Shown: one piece after another, positions 1-8,310 of the stretch
Layout: the number at the start of each line of letters is the position of its first letter
Numbering within the stretch: the stretch's first letter is position 1
Assembly: GCA_020024715.1 (NCBI GenBank)
Contig: JAHHTJ010000009.1
Span: 1 to 12,971 of the forward strand
Length of the DNA stretch: 12,971 bases
Reading direction: 5' to 3'
Source of the DNA: Mycoplasmataceae bacterium
GTDB lineage: Bacteria; Bacillota_I; Bacilli_A; Mycoplasmatales; Mycoplasmoidaceae
Translations under genes and position numbers: made by a program
Notes under the pieces: model-generated
Told to the model about the DNA's origin: nothing
Database searches by the model: none
What the model saw: the letters and a program-made list of their open reading frames with translations, nothing else

Positions 1-23
1 GTTAATCAATTTAAATCAGCCAT
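1..23 (-). CDS. Possible start of a further gene of the hsd operon (5' end only)
   Basis: An ATG lies one base after the hsdS stop codon (TAA-T-ATG), the same junction as between hsdM and hsdS and between plsC and thyA. It opens a frame beginning MADLNWL, which runs out of the window with one TGA read as Trp. Only seven codons are visible, so nothing can be said about the product. The start does not resemble the N-terminus of the HsdS in this window, so a tandem second specificity gene of the same type is not supported. The call rests only on the spacing habit of this genome. It could equally be chance. Confidence 0.3.
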
Positions 24-24
24 A

Positions 25-1605
25 TTATTTAATTTCCTTCGCAATTTCTAGAAGTTCTTTAATTCTTCTTACTATTCTTTCTTGTTCTTGAAGAGGAGGG
101 AGAGGAATAATAAGTTCTTTGATCAATTTAACATTAAGATTGCCAACAGAAAAATTTTTTCCTAATGTTTTAGATTTAAAAAAGGATTGACAAAAATTGG
201 AATTTATCACATGTATGAAGTAATTATTATTTAAATCATAATAGTTTATTAATTTTATTAATGACAAACTTACATAAATAGCAAATTCATTATGTATATT
301 AACTAAAGTAGCTTCACCTATTCCTGCTCCAACTCTTGTTAAAAGAATATCACCATAATGGGGGTAACATGATTTTGTTATTTTATTAAATAATTCAAAA
401 GTTATATATTTAGGATTGTCTAAAATTAATTTATATGGTTTAACATTTCTTGCCGATAAAAACATTTTTCCATTTTTATTGTTGGAATATTTTGGTGTTG
501 ATGCATATCCGCATGTGATTAATTCTGTTATATTTTTTAATCTTACTCATTCCCAAGAATTAGGTATTTTAAAAGGTATTTCATCATCAATACATTTTTC
601 TATTTTTCCGATTCGTTCAAAAAAAGAATTACCTTTTCTAAAGATAAAAGATTCATTTTTATCTGGTTTAATCTTTTTTGCTTTGATAAGTAATTGTTTT
701 TCTTGATTTATCTTATTAATTAAACTAATAGCAGGTTCATCATTTGGATCTTGATTAACTAATTTGCCTTCTATTGCATATTGAATAATTGATTTCTTTA
801 ATTTTTCAAATAATTTATTTTGTAATGTATTTAATTCATCATAATCATTTTTATATTGATTTACTAATGGTAATAATTCTTCTATTCTATTTACTATTCT
901 TTCTTGTTCTTGAAGAGGAGGGAGAGGGATTAAAAGATTATTTAACATCGATATAGTTATTCTATTTATTGTCATTGTTTTAATATTTGTTAATTGTTCC
1001 TTAAATAGATTTGAGTTTAGAAAAATAAAAAGAAATTTATGAAATTTAGTCTTTATTTTCCCCATGAATGACCCAAATGCGACTTCGTTTTTTTCTTTAT
1101 AAATTGCTGTTTTACCAACTAAATTTCTACTTCCATTATTTAAACATATAAAAATATCATTTTCTTGTAATATACATGATTTTGGGATATCTTTTTTAAT
1201 CCTAATTATGTTATCGAAATTAATTGTTTCATTTTTTATATTATTTGATCTTAATAAAATTATCCCGCTTGCACTTATATCATTAGGTGTATAACTTAAA
1301 CCATTATTACATTTTCCTATTTGAATAAACCTCACCCATTCTCAAGAATCAGGTATTTTAAAAGGTATTTCATCATCAATACATTTTTCTATTTTTCCAA
1401 TTCGTTCAAAAAAAGAATTACCTTTTCTAAAGATAAAAGATTCATTTTTATCAGATTTAATCTTTTTTGCTTTAATAAGTAATTGTTTTTCTTGATTTAT
1501 CTTATTAATTAAACTAATAGCAGGTTCATCATTTGGATCTTGATTAACTAATTTACCTTCTATTGCATATTGAATAATCGATTTTTTTAATTGTTCTGTT
1601 GTCAT
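25..1605 (-). CDS. hsdS: Type I restriction-modification specificity subunit HsdS
   Basis: DNA-recognition subunit of the Type I complex; it directs HsdM and HsdR to a bipartite target. The 526-residue protein is continuous only if the TGA codons at 547-549 and 1342-1344 are read as Trp; both lie in SWEW motifs at the end of a repeat, and other SWEW codons are TGG. Layout: conserved arm about residues 6-92 (IIQYAIEGKLV to SWEWVR), recognition domain 1 about 93-224, coiled-coil spacer starting at LIPLPPLQEQER (225-236), second conserved arm 269-355, recognition domain 2 about 356-497 (GYASTPKYS near its start), and a closing LIIPLPPLQEQER helix. The two 87-residue arms differ at about two positions. 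The two recognition domains are unlike each other, so a bipartite asymmetric site is expected, but its sequence cannot be read from here. ATG at 1605 follows the hsdM stop by one base with no Shine-Dalgarno, suggesting translational coupling. The stop is a true TAA. Confidence 0.93.
70..105 (-). repeat. Short direct repeat in hsdS, copy 2 (PLPPLQEQERIV)
   Basis: A 36-bp stretch identical to 892-927, at an offset of 822 bp. It encodes the start of the C-terminal helix that follows recognition domain 2. Together with the long repeats it brackets each recognition domain with near-identical DNA on both sides. Confidence 0.85.
541..801 (-). repeat. Long direct repeat within hsdS, copy 2 (distal)
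   Basis: Encodes the second 87-residue conserved arm of HsdS. It matches 1330-1590 base for base except for roughly a dozen substitutions (about 95% identity by eye), with no indel, at an offset of 789 bp. Both copies have the same orientation. Confidence 0.9.
892..927 (-). repeat. Short direct repeat in hsdS, copy 1 (PLPPLQEQERIV)
   Basis: Partner of 70-105; encodes the start of the central spacer helix that follows recognition domain 1. The perfect 36-bp identity ends in a single A/G difference at the next base. Confidence 0.85.
1330..1590 (-). repeat. Long direct repeat within hsdS, copy 1 (proximal)
   Basis: Encodes the N-terminal conserved arm of HsdS. It pairs with 541-801. Such arms are known in HsdS proteins, where they form the helical spacers. 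The unusual point is how little the two copies have diverged at the DNA level, synonymous sites included, which suggests recent duplication or ongoing gene conversion. Confidence 0.9.
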
Positions 1606-1606
1606 A

Positions 1607-3067
1607 TTATTTTTTATTTATTAATTCTTTAATTAATGATAATGTTTTATCTATTTTTTGATTTAGTTCATTTTGTTTAATTAAATATTCTGAAATTAAT
1701 TGTTCTGGCGGTAATATTTCTTCTGTTTCATGAGGATATCCACATAAATCAAGATTATAATTATTGTCAATAATTTCTTTTAAAGTATATTTTTTTGCTT
1801 TATAATTTCCTGATTCATCTATTATTTCATGTTTATTTTTAAGTCATTCAAATACAGGATCAAAATGTTTTAATAAAATTGGTTTTGTTTTACTAAAATG
1901 CTTATATCCTTCTGGCATATCAAAACGATAATATCATGTTTCACTAGTAGGTTTAGTATTTTCAAAAAATAAGATATTTGTAGATATAGATGTGTATGGA
2001 GCAAAAACACTATTAGGTAGTCTTATTATGGTATGAAGATTAAATTTTTCTAATAGTTTCTTTTTAATGTTAATTTTAACTGATGAATCAGTTTGAAATA
2101 AAAAACCATCTGGTAAAATTACAGCTGCTCTTCCTTGATATTTCAAACGATACATAATAACATTAACAAATAAATCTGCTGTTTCTGAAGATCTTAGATC
2201 TAAAGGAAAGTTATTTAAAATTTCTTTCTTTTCACTTCCGCCAAAAGGTGGATTCATTATGATGACATCGAATTTGTCATTTTCTGTATAATCTCTTATA
2301 TTTCTTTCTAAACTATTAATATGTTCTATTTCTGGCGAATCAACTTCGTGTAATAACATATTGGTTAAACATAAAATATATGGTAATTGTTTTACTTCAT
2401 TTCCATGCAATCTAATTATTTCTCGATCTTGTACTGATTTAATTTTAGTTTCCAATAATTTTAAAGAAGATATTAAAAACCCACCAGTACCACAAGCAAA
2501 ATCTGCAATTTGATCAGTTGGATTTGGATTAATAACTTGAACAATAAAATCAGTTAATGCTCTTGGTGTGTAAAATTCACCAGAATTACCAGCAGATTGT
2601 AATCCGCTTAATAATTTTTCATAAATATCACCAAAAACATGACGATCCTTATATTCTGATAAATCTAAATCATCAATAACATTAATAACTTTACGAAGTA
2701 ATGTTCCATCCTTCATATAGTTATTGATTTCTTCAAATGCTTCCTTCACGATCCTGTGCTTATTAGGTGTATCTTCATTTAATGGTATATTTTTTAATGT
2801 TTTAAATAACTTATTATCTATAAAGTTTATTAATTCATCACCTGTTAAGCTTGAATTACTTCTATTATGTGCTCAATTTCTTCATTTTAATTCATCAGGT
2901 ATAATAGAGTTATAACCATTTATTGTAACTTCTCAGTCTTGTTCTTTAATGTCATATATTTTTAAAAATAATAATCAAACAATTTGTTCAAGACGTTGAG
3001 CATCACCATTAACACCTTTATCTTGTCGCATAATATTTTGTAAATTCTTAATAAAATTTAAATCCAT
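1607..3067 (-). CDS. hsdM: Type I restriction-modification DNA methyltransferase subunit HsdM
   Basis: N6-adenine methyltransferase subunit; with HsdS it methylates the host target using S-adenosylmethionine. 486 residues. The N-terminal helical domain carries MRQDKGVNGDAQRLEQIVW (from about residue 13). GEFYTPR is at about 163-169, the SAM-binding motif FACGTGGF at about 190-197 and the catalytic NPPF at about 272-275, in the order typical of gamma-class N6-adenine enzymes. Several TGA codons are read as Trp, including 1934-1936; without this the last 110 residues would be lost. The ATG at 3067 is chosen because a strong Shine-Dalgarno (AAAAGGAG) sits just upstream in the 15-base gap after hsdR, and because it gives the family's usual N-terminus. 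The stop TAA is one base before hsdS. No motif is damaged, so the enzyme is probably active. Confidence 0.96.
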
Positions 3068-3082
3068 TTTTACTCCTTTTAA

Positions 3083-5380
3083 CTAAATAGAAAATAATAA
3101 ATCTTCAAGTTTATATAATACATTATTGTATTTAGACAAACCACCAAATCATTGATGGATAATCATTGATGGACTTCCCATACTTCTAAATGGTTCATTA
3201 TTTAAAATGCTAGGATTTTCTAAATCAATTATTCCATTTTCTAAATATGCATCTAATAATGCATTTAAAACTTTTCTTGTATTTTCTGTTTGTTGTTTTA
3301 AAAATTCTTGTAATTTTGGATTTTTTATTCTTTCAGATTTAGTTAATGGTTTTATATTGTATGCAATGTTATTTATTAAATCAAAATCATCTATATCTTG
3401 CAAATTTAAGATAGATTTTAAAACAGAAAAATCAATTGATGTGTCAAATTCATTTAATATTTCTGATTTTTTCTTAGTTTCAATTCATTTTTTTATAAAT
3501 GCATTAAAATCAGGAAATTTACTAATTATTATATTTTTTGTATAATCAATATATTTTTCTTCTTCTAATTTTCCGTCACTATTTAATACTTTGGTTGTTT
3601 GATTGATTAAATAAACATTCTTACCACTTAGTTTATATTTTTCATTATTATTTTGTGTTTTTTCAACATTATTTAATTCTAAAGCTACATCATTATCTAC
3701 TAATTTTTCATGTATATTATTTATTTCTTTAATACAAATTGGTTCACCATCAAAATTAGGATCTGAAAATTTTCTAGTAGCTCCTCTAAAATCCATAATG
3801 GTAAAAAATTCCTTATTTCTTTCTGGATATAATCTTGTACCACGTCCAATAATTTGTTTAAATTCAGTCATTGATTCTATATTTGTATCTAAAACAATTA
3901 ATTTGCACGTCTTACAATCAACACCTGTAGTTAGTAATTTTGAAGTTGTAACAATAACTGGATAAGTTTCATTTGGATCTATAAAATTATCTAATTGATC
4001 TTTTCCTTCCTTATCATCGCCTGTTATTTTCATAACATATTTAGCATTTTCTTTAACTAAATCATTATTTTCATTTATTAAGGCTCTGCGCATTCTTTCG
4101 GCATGATCAATATCAACACAAAAAACAATTGTTTTTTGATATCGATCATTGCTTTCTTTTAAAAATCTAGTGACTTCACGAGCTACTAATTGCGTTCTTT
4201 CATCAATAATTAGTTTTCGATCAAAATCTGTACTATTATATTCACGATTTTCAATCAATTTACCATTATCATCTCTTTCATTATGATATGGTACATATCC
4301 TTCAGCATCTACATTAATAACTTCTCTAATAACTATATATGGTGCTAAAAATCCATCATTAATACCATTTGATAAAGAATATTCATAAATAGGTTCACCA
4401 AAATATGAAATATTAGATTCAGTTTTAGTTTCTTTTGGAGTTGCTGTTAAACCAATTTGAGTTGCTGAATCAAAATATTCTAGTATTTTTCTTCACAATG
4501 AATCATCTTTTACTGAACCTCTATGACATTCATCTATCACAATTAAATCAAAAAAATCTTTATCATAATATCTAAATTTTTCTTCACCATCTTCACTAAT
4601 TAATTGTTGATATAAGCTCATATATATTTGATATTCATCACTCATTTTTCTTTTTTCAATTTTAGTCATAATTTTTTGAAATGGTTTAAAGTCTTGACAC
4701 ATTGTTTGATCAATTAAAATATTTCTATCAGCTAAATATAAAACTCTTCTTTTAATTTTATTTTTAATTAAAAAATTAATAATTTGAAAAATAGTAAAAG
4801 TCTTACCAGTTCCAGTTGCCATTACTAATAAAATTCGATTTTGTTTTTTATTAATTATTGCATCTAAAACCTTTTTTGTTGCAACTAATTGATAATATCT
4901 AGGTGTTCTTTTAAAGTCTGATGAATAAAAACCAGCAGTAGTATTAATTAAAAATGTATTTTCATCTACACTGTTTTTGTATCGTGCCATCAATTCATCA
5001 ACAGTTGGAAAATTACTTAAAGGATACTCATTTTCTGTTCCTTTAATAAAATCATGTTCAATATATGTTCTTCCATTACTTGAAAATGCATAAGGTAAAT
5101 TAAGCATTTCAGTATATTCTATAGCCTGTTGAATTCCTTTATCTGCTGAAATATCATACGATTTTGCTTCAAGAACAGCAAATTGATTGACATTATCCTT
5201 GAAACGTAAAAGATAATCTGCAAATTTACCATTTGATTTATTAATCTTATTGTTTTTTAAAACATTTTTAGGTTCAGTGATGTGATATTCCATCTTAATC
5301 AAATTTTTTCATCCAGCATTTTCTAGTTGGGGAGTTATATATAGTCTTTTTGTGTCTTCTTCTGTTAACTTTTCACTCAT
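3083..5380 (-). CDS. hsdR: Type I restriction enzyme HsdR, ATP-dependent translocase/endonuclease subunit
   Basis: Motor and nuclease of the complex; it pulls DNA with ATP hydrolysis and cuts away from the unmodified site. 765 residues once TGA is read as Trp. The N-terminus LYITPQLENAGW is typical of the family. The PD-(D/E)xK nuclease core is visible as ADYLL (Asp about 55) and LEAK (Glu about 71, Lys about 73). Helicase motifs follow in order: ATGTGKT (188-194), DECH (283-286), GLTATP (310-315), TTGVD (484-488) and QIIGRGTR (509-516). A helical C-terminal region, which should dock on HsdM/HsdS, ends at a TAG. The protein is short for HsdR, since many are 900-1000 residues or more, but every key motif is present. 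The ATG at 5380 has a weak GGA seven bases upstream; a later start would remove part of the nuclease fold. First gene of the operon. Confidence 0.96.
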
Positions 5381-5395
5381 AATTAATTCCAATAA

Positions 5396-5404
5396 TATGT
5401 CATA
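5396..5404. promoter_or_regulatory. TATGNCATA palindrome, hsdR-proximal copy (candidate operator)
   Basis: TATG-T-CATA; the symmetry extends by one further pair on each side to a 13-bp element at 5394-5406. It lies in the presumed 5' leader, 15 bases before the hsdR ATG. A second TATGNCATA lies at 5457-5465. Binding by a regulator is inference only. Confidence 0.3.
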
Positions 5405-5438
5405 TTCATTTTAATTATTCTTTATCTATTATTATTAT

Positions 5439-5469
5439 TTTATAAATAATACTATCTATGACATAACAA
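5439..5469 (-). promoter_or_regulatory. Weak candidate promoter for hsdR-hsdM-hsdS
   Basis: On the minus strand TTGTTA (5469-5464) and TATAAA (5444-5439) lie 19 bases apart, about 60 bases before the hsdR start and after the scpB terminator. The spacing is longer than the usual 17 and the region is almost pure A/T, so a chance match is quite possible. Some promoter is expected here because a terminator separates hsdR from the upstream operon. Confidence 0.3.
5457..5465. promoter_or_regulatory. TATGNCATA palindrome, hsdR-distal copy (candidate operator)
   Basis: TATG-A-CATA, with its centre 61 bp from the centre of the copy at 5396-5404. It touches the candidate -35 element. The pair brackets the candidate hsdR -10. 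Functional meaning is inference only. Confidence 0.3.
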
Positions 5470-5511
5470 TTATTAAAAATATTATTACGAATCAATTTTT
5501 TTATTCTAAAT

Positions 5512-5544
5512 AAAAAATGCACCATTAATTAGATGCATTTTTTT
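5512..5544 (-). terminator. Rho-independent-type terminator after scpB
   Basis: Ten-base arms (AAAAAATGCA and TGCATTTTTT) around a 12-base loop form a hairpin flanked by A-rich and T-rich runs. It starts about 24 bases after the scpB stop on the minus strand. The stem is A/T-rich with a short TGCA core, as is common in mollicutes. It separates the plsC-scpB operon from hsdR. The element is nearly symmetric, but no plus-strand gene points into it. Confidence 0.7.
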
Positions 5545-5567
5545 ATTATTAATAATTTTAGAGACAA

Positions 5568-6176
5568 TTATTCTACATCAACACTAGAAAGATCAGGTTT
5601 TTCATCCTTCTTAATTCCTGGTAAATCTTTTAGACTTTTTAAACCAAATAAATCTAAAAATTTACCAGTGATTTTATATGCGTAAGGCGAACCAGTAACT
5701 GTACTTAAAATAATTGGTTCAATTAATTCTAGTTCTCTTAATCTTCTTAATGCATAATCACATGTTGATTCATTATTTATATTGTTATTTCCTTCTTCAT
5801 CAATTTTAATTTTTCTAAAACCTGGTTTAATTTTTTCAATTTCTTTTTTTGTTATTGGTCCATTATATGCAATAACAGTTAAGATTTCCATTAAATTTTT
5901 AGTTAATGGATTTTTATATTTAATTTTTGCTAACCTTAATAATTTATTATTTAATTCAGGTTTTGTAAGCATTTTATATTTATTATCATAAATTCTGATT
6001 TCAAATGCAATATTTAAATTGCTACGATAATAATGTGCTAAATCTTGCATTATTATCTTTACTTCTTTTACATCTTTATCTAATAACATGCTTAATTCAG
6101 AGTTTGTTAATCCAGCTTCACCAGCAACAAATAATGCGGCTTCAATTAATACTTTGTCTTCGTTTTCTAAATTCAT
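5568..6176 (-). CDS. scpB: Segregation and condensation protein B (ScpB)
   Basis: Dimeric winged-helix partner of ScpA in the Smc-ScpAB condensin, which compacts and segregates the chromosome. 202 residues, a usual length. The first winged helix begins at about residues 8-32 (ALFVAGEAGLTNSELSMLL) and the second at about 93-115 (EILTVIAYNGPITKKEIEKI). The hallmark GSPYAYKITGKFLDLFGL lies at 162-179. Between the second-domain helices, residues about 117-139 hold an N/E/K-rich segment (IDEEGNNNINNEST) where bacterial homologues usually have a short GVNSD-type turn. The C-terminal tail is acidic. The ATG at 6176 is preceded by AGGAG, which overlaps the scpA stop codon. Last gene of the plsC-thyA-folA-scpA-scpB run, followed by a terminator. 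Confidence 0.94.
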   Translation of the reverse strand: MNLENEDKVLIEAALFVAGEAGLTNSELSMLLDKDVKEVKIIMQDLAHYYRSNLNIAFEIRIYDNKYKMLTKPELNNKLLRLAKIKYKNPLTKNLMEILTVIAYNGPITKKEIEKIKPGFRKIKIDEEGNNNINNESTCDYALRRLRELELIEPIILSTVTGSPYAYKITGKFLDLFGLKSLKDLPGIKKDEKPDLSSVDVE

Positions 6177-6185
6177 AATAAACTC

Positions 6186-6968
6186 CTATTTCAATTCTAA
6201 AATGATTTCATTATCTTGATCATATAAAGAAATTTTATTCTCATTAGCTAATGTTAAACCAGCAATAAATAAAGTTACTAAATAAAAACGTTGAAATTTT
6301 TCTTCTTGATAAAAATCCTTAAACATCGTTGAAAAATAAACTGGTATTTTTTTTCTTTGTAAATATTTTAAAATTCTTTCTTGTACTTCAAGAGTAGAAA
6401 TATCAAATATTTCATATTCTGAAACAGAAATTAAATTTTCTTCTTCTAATTCATTAAATTCTTCTAAATATTTTAAAAAGATACTTGAACTTAAATGATC
6501 TGGGAGTTTCTCAAAATTAAAATCAGCAGGAAGATATTTTTCAAATGGTTCAGAGTGTTTAGTAAACATTAATAAACGTTCACTTTGCTTTTGGCTTAAA
6601 TTAACCATTGCTTCTTTGTATTTTTGTACTAAAACCAATAATTTTGCTAATGCTTCCTCGCTTCAATCAAAATTATCTTCAATGTTATTTAAACGATTTT
6701 GTTCTTGAATTAAATATCTAGCTTTTAAAGAAATTAAATGATGAGCAATATATAAATAATCACTTAATTCATCTAATTCTTTTTGTGATAAAGCTTTAGC
6801 AATTAATTCATCAACATAATCACAATATTGATTAGTAATCTTATTAATGTCAATTTTTAAAATTGTCATTTTATTTTTATCAATTATTTTTAATAAAGCA
6901 TCAAGAGGACCATAATAATCATCAATCTTGATCTTCCATGTGTTTTTTTGTGTTTCTAAAGTTTCCAT
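6186..6968 (-). CDS. scpA: Segregation and condensation protein A (ScpA), kleisin
   Basis: Kleisin subunit that bridges the Smc heads and binds ScpB. 260 residues with TGA at 6663-6665 read as Trp. The N-terminal kleisin signature YYGPLDALLKII lies at about 18-29, followed by helical stretches (ELSDYLYIAHHLISLKARYLI). The C-terminal winged-helix segment ends in LANENKISLYDQDNE. The ATG at 6968 gives the family's short leader before GPLD and lies four bases after the folA stop. A TTG at 6998 would also be in frame but would run into folA, so it is less likely. No clear Shine-Dalgarno precedes this ATG, so coupling to folA termination is likely. Paired with scpB downstream, as in most Firmicutes and Mollicutes. 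Confidence 0.93.
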
Positions 6969-6972
6969 TTTT

Positions 6973-7443
6973 TTAAATTCTTTGATAATAATTGACAATA
7001 AAATCGATTTTATCTTCAGTTTTTATCAATTTAAATTTGTCTAAATTATATTTTAATATCACATCACAATTATAAGATTTATTAATTTTACTAATAATAA
7101 GTTGATCAGCATAAGCAAAAAACAATTCAAAAATTTGTTTTCCACCAATTATAAAAATCGTTTTATCAGTATGTTTATTTAATTCTAAGATTTCTAAATA
7201 ATTATAAATTACATGTGTATTTAATTGATTTAATTGATAATTATGATCTCTTGTTAAAACATAATTATCACGATTTTTTAGTGGTTTAAATGGTAATGAT
7301 TCTCAAGTTTTTTTCCCCATTACTACTATGTTATTTATAGTTTGTTCTTTAAAGAATAAAAGATCTTGTTTTAATTTTCATGGAATTTGATTATTTTTAC
7401 CAATTCCATGATCTAAATCTTCACACCAAATCATTTTAATCAT
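6973..7443 (-). CDS. folA: Dihydrofolate reductase
   Basis: Reduces dihydrofolate to tetrahydrofolate with NADPH, regenerating the cofactor oxidised by thymidylate synthase next door. 156 residues, normal for bacterial DHFR. The frame is open only when two TGA codons are read as Trp, so standard-code gene calling misses it. Visible motifs are GIGKNNQIPW (13-22), the catalytic acid Asp27 in KQDLLFFK, the NADPH-binding VVMGKKTWESLP, the N-terminal part of the sheet YVLTRD, and IFIIGGKQIFE near residue 120. The ATG overlaps the thyA stop by one base (TAATG), and AAAGGAAAGG about 10 bases upstream, inside thyA, can serve as Shine-Dalgarno. The enzyme looks intact. Confidence 0.95.
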
Positions 7444-8309
7444 TAAACAGCAACCTTTCCTTTAATTGCTGGGTATGAATCATAATCAACAAGTTCAATG
7501 TCTTCAAACTTAAATTTAGTAATATCATCATATTTTTTTAGCAATTTAATTTTTGGTAATTTCTTTGGGGTTCGTTGTAATTGTTCTTTAACTTGTTCTA
7601 AATGATTAACATAAATATGTGCAACTCCAATGGTATGAATAAATTCTCCTGGTTCTAAATTTGTAACGCTTGCTACTAGAATTAATAATAAAGCATAAGA
7701 AGCAATATTAAAAGGAACACCTAAAAATAAATCTGCACTTCTTTGATAAAGTTGTAGATGTAACTTATGATCTTGTACAAAAAATTGAAATAAACTATGG
7801 CAAGGTGGTAATGCCATATCATTTATTTCACAAGGATTTCAGGCTGAAACAATAATTCTTCTAGAAGTTGGATTATTCTTAATTAGTTCAATAGCATTTT
7901 TTAATTGATCAACACCATTAAAATTTCTTCATTGTTTACCATACACAGGACCTAAATCACCATACATCTTAGCAAAATTATCATCGGTTTTAATTTTGTT
8001 AATAAATTCATCAATACTTTCATTATTAAAAGCTTGATCTTTTTTGAATTTTTCATATGGTCATTCATTTCAAATCCTAACATTGTTATCTACTAAATAT
8101 TTAATGTTGGTTGAACCACTAATGAATCATAATAATTCATGAACTACAGCTTTAAAAAAAACTTTTTTAGTTGTAACTAAAGGAAATCCTTGACTTAAAT
8201 CATAACGACTTTGAGTACCAAAATAGCTATAAGCATCAATGTCGGTACGATTTTTTGAATAAGTACCTTTTTTTAAAACCAAATCCAATAATTCTAGATA
8301 TTGCTTCAT
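7443..8309 (-). CDS. thyA: Thymidylate synthase
   Basis: Converts dUMP to dTMP using 5,10-methylene-THF as both one-carbon donor and reductant. 288 residues, close to the bacterial norm. Several TGA codons fall on conserved Trp positions (HELLW, RIWNEW, GKQW, SAWN). Visible are the phosphate-binding Arg21 in the N-terminal RTDIDAYSYFG, SRRIIVSAWNP, the catalytic Cys170 in ALPPCHS, the dUMP-binding QRSADLFLGVPFNIASYALL, and a C-terminus ending in KVAV. The ATG at 8309 lies one base after the plsC stop (TAA-T-ATG). Immediately upstream of folA and overlapping it by one base, so substrate cycling and expression are linked. Confidence 0.97.
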
Positions 8310-8310
8310 A

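Noticed and set aside
416..706. Plus-strand open frame opposite hsdS
   Set aside because: Low-complexity, hydrophobic translation lying antisense to well-supported hsdS coding sequence; no start signal.
541..1590. Site-specific inversion of hsdS, as in some mycoplasmas
   Set aside because: The repeats are direct, not inverted, and no recombinase gene or inverted partner is visible in this window.
25..1605. Three separate or frameshifted hsdS pieces (25-465, 547-1335, 1342-1605)
   Set aside because: All three share one frame and are separated only by TGA codons within conserved SWEW repeats plus continuing recognition-domain sequence; with UGA read as Trp this is one intact gene.
2724..3545. 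Plus-strand open frames opposite hsdM and hsdR
   Set aside because: Antisense shadows of A/T-rich coding sequence with Phe/Ile/Ser-rich translations and no recognisable domains or ribosome sites.
6969..6998. TTG at 6998 as the scpA start
   Set aside because: It would overlap folA by about 26 bases and add residues before the GPLD motif that the family lacks; ATG at 6968 fits better.
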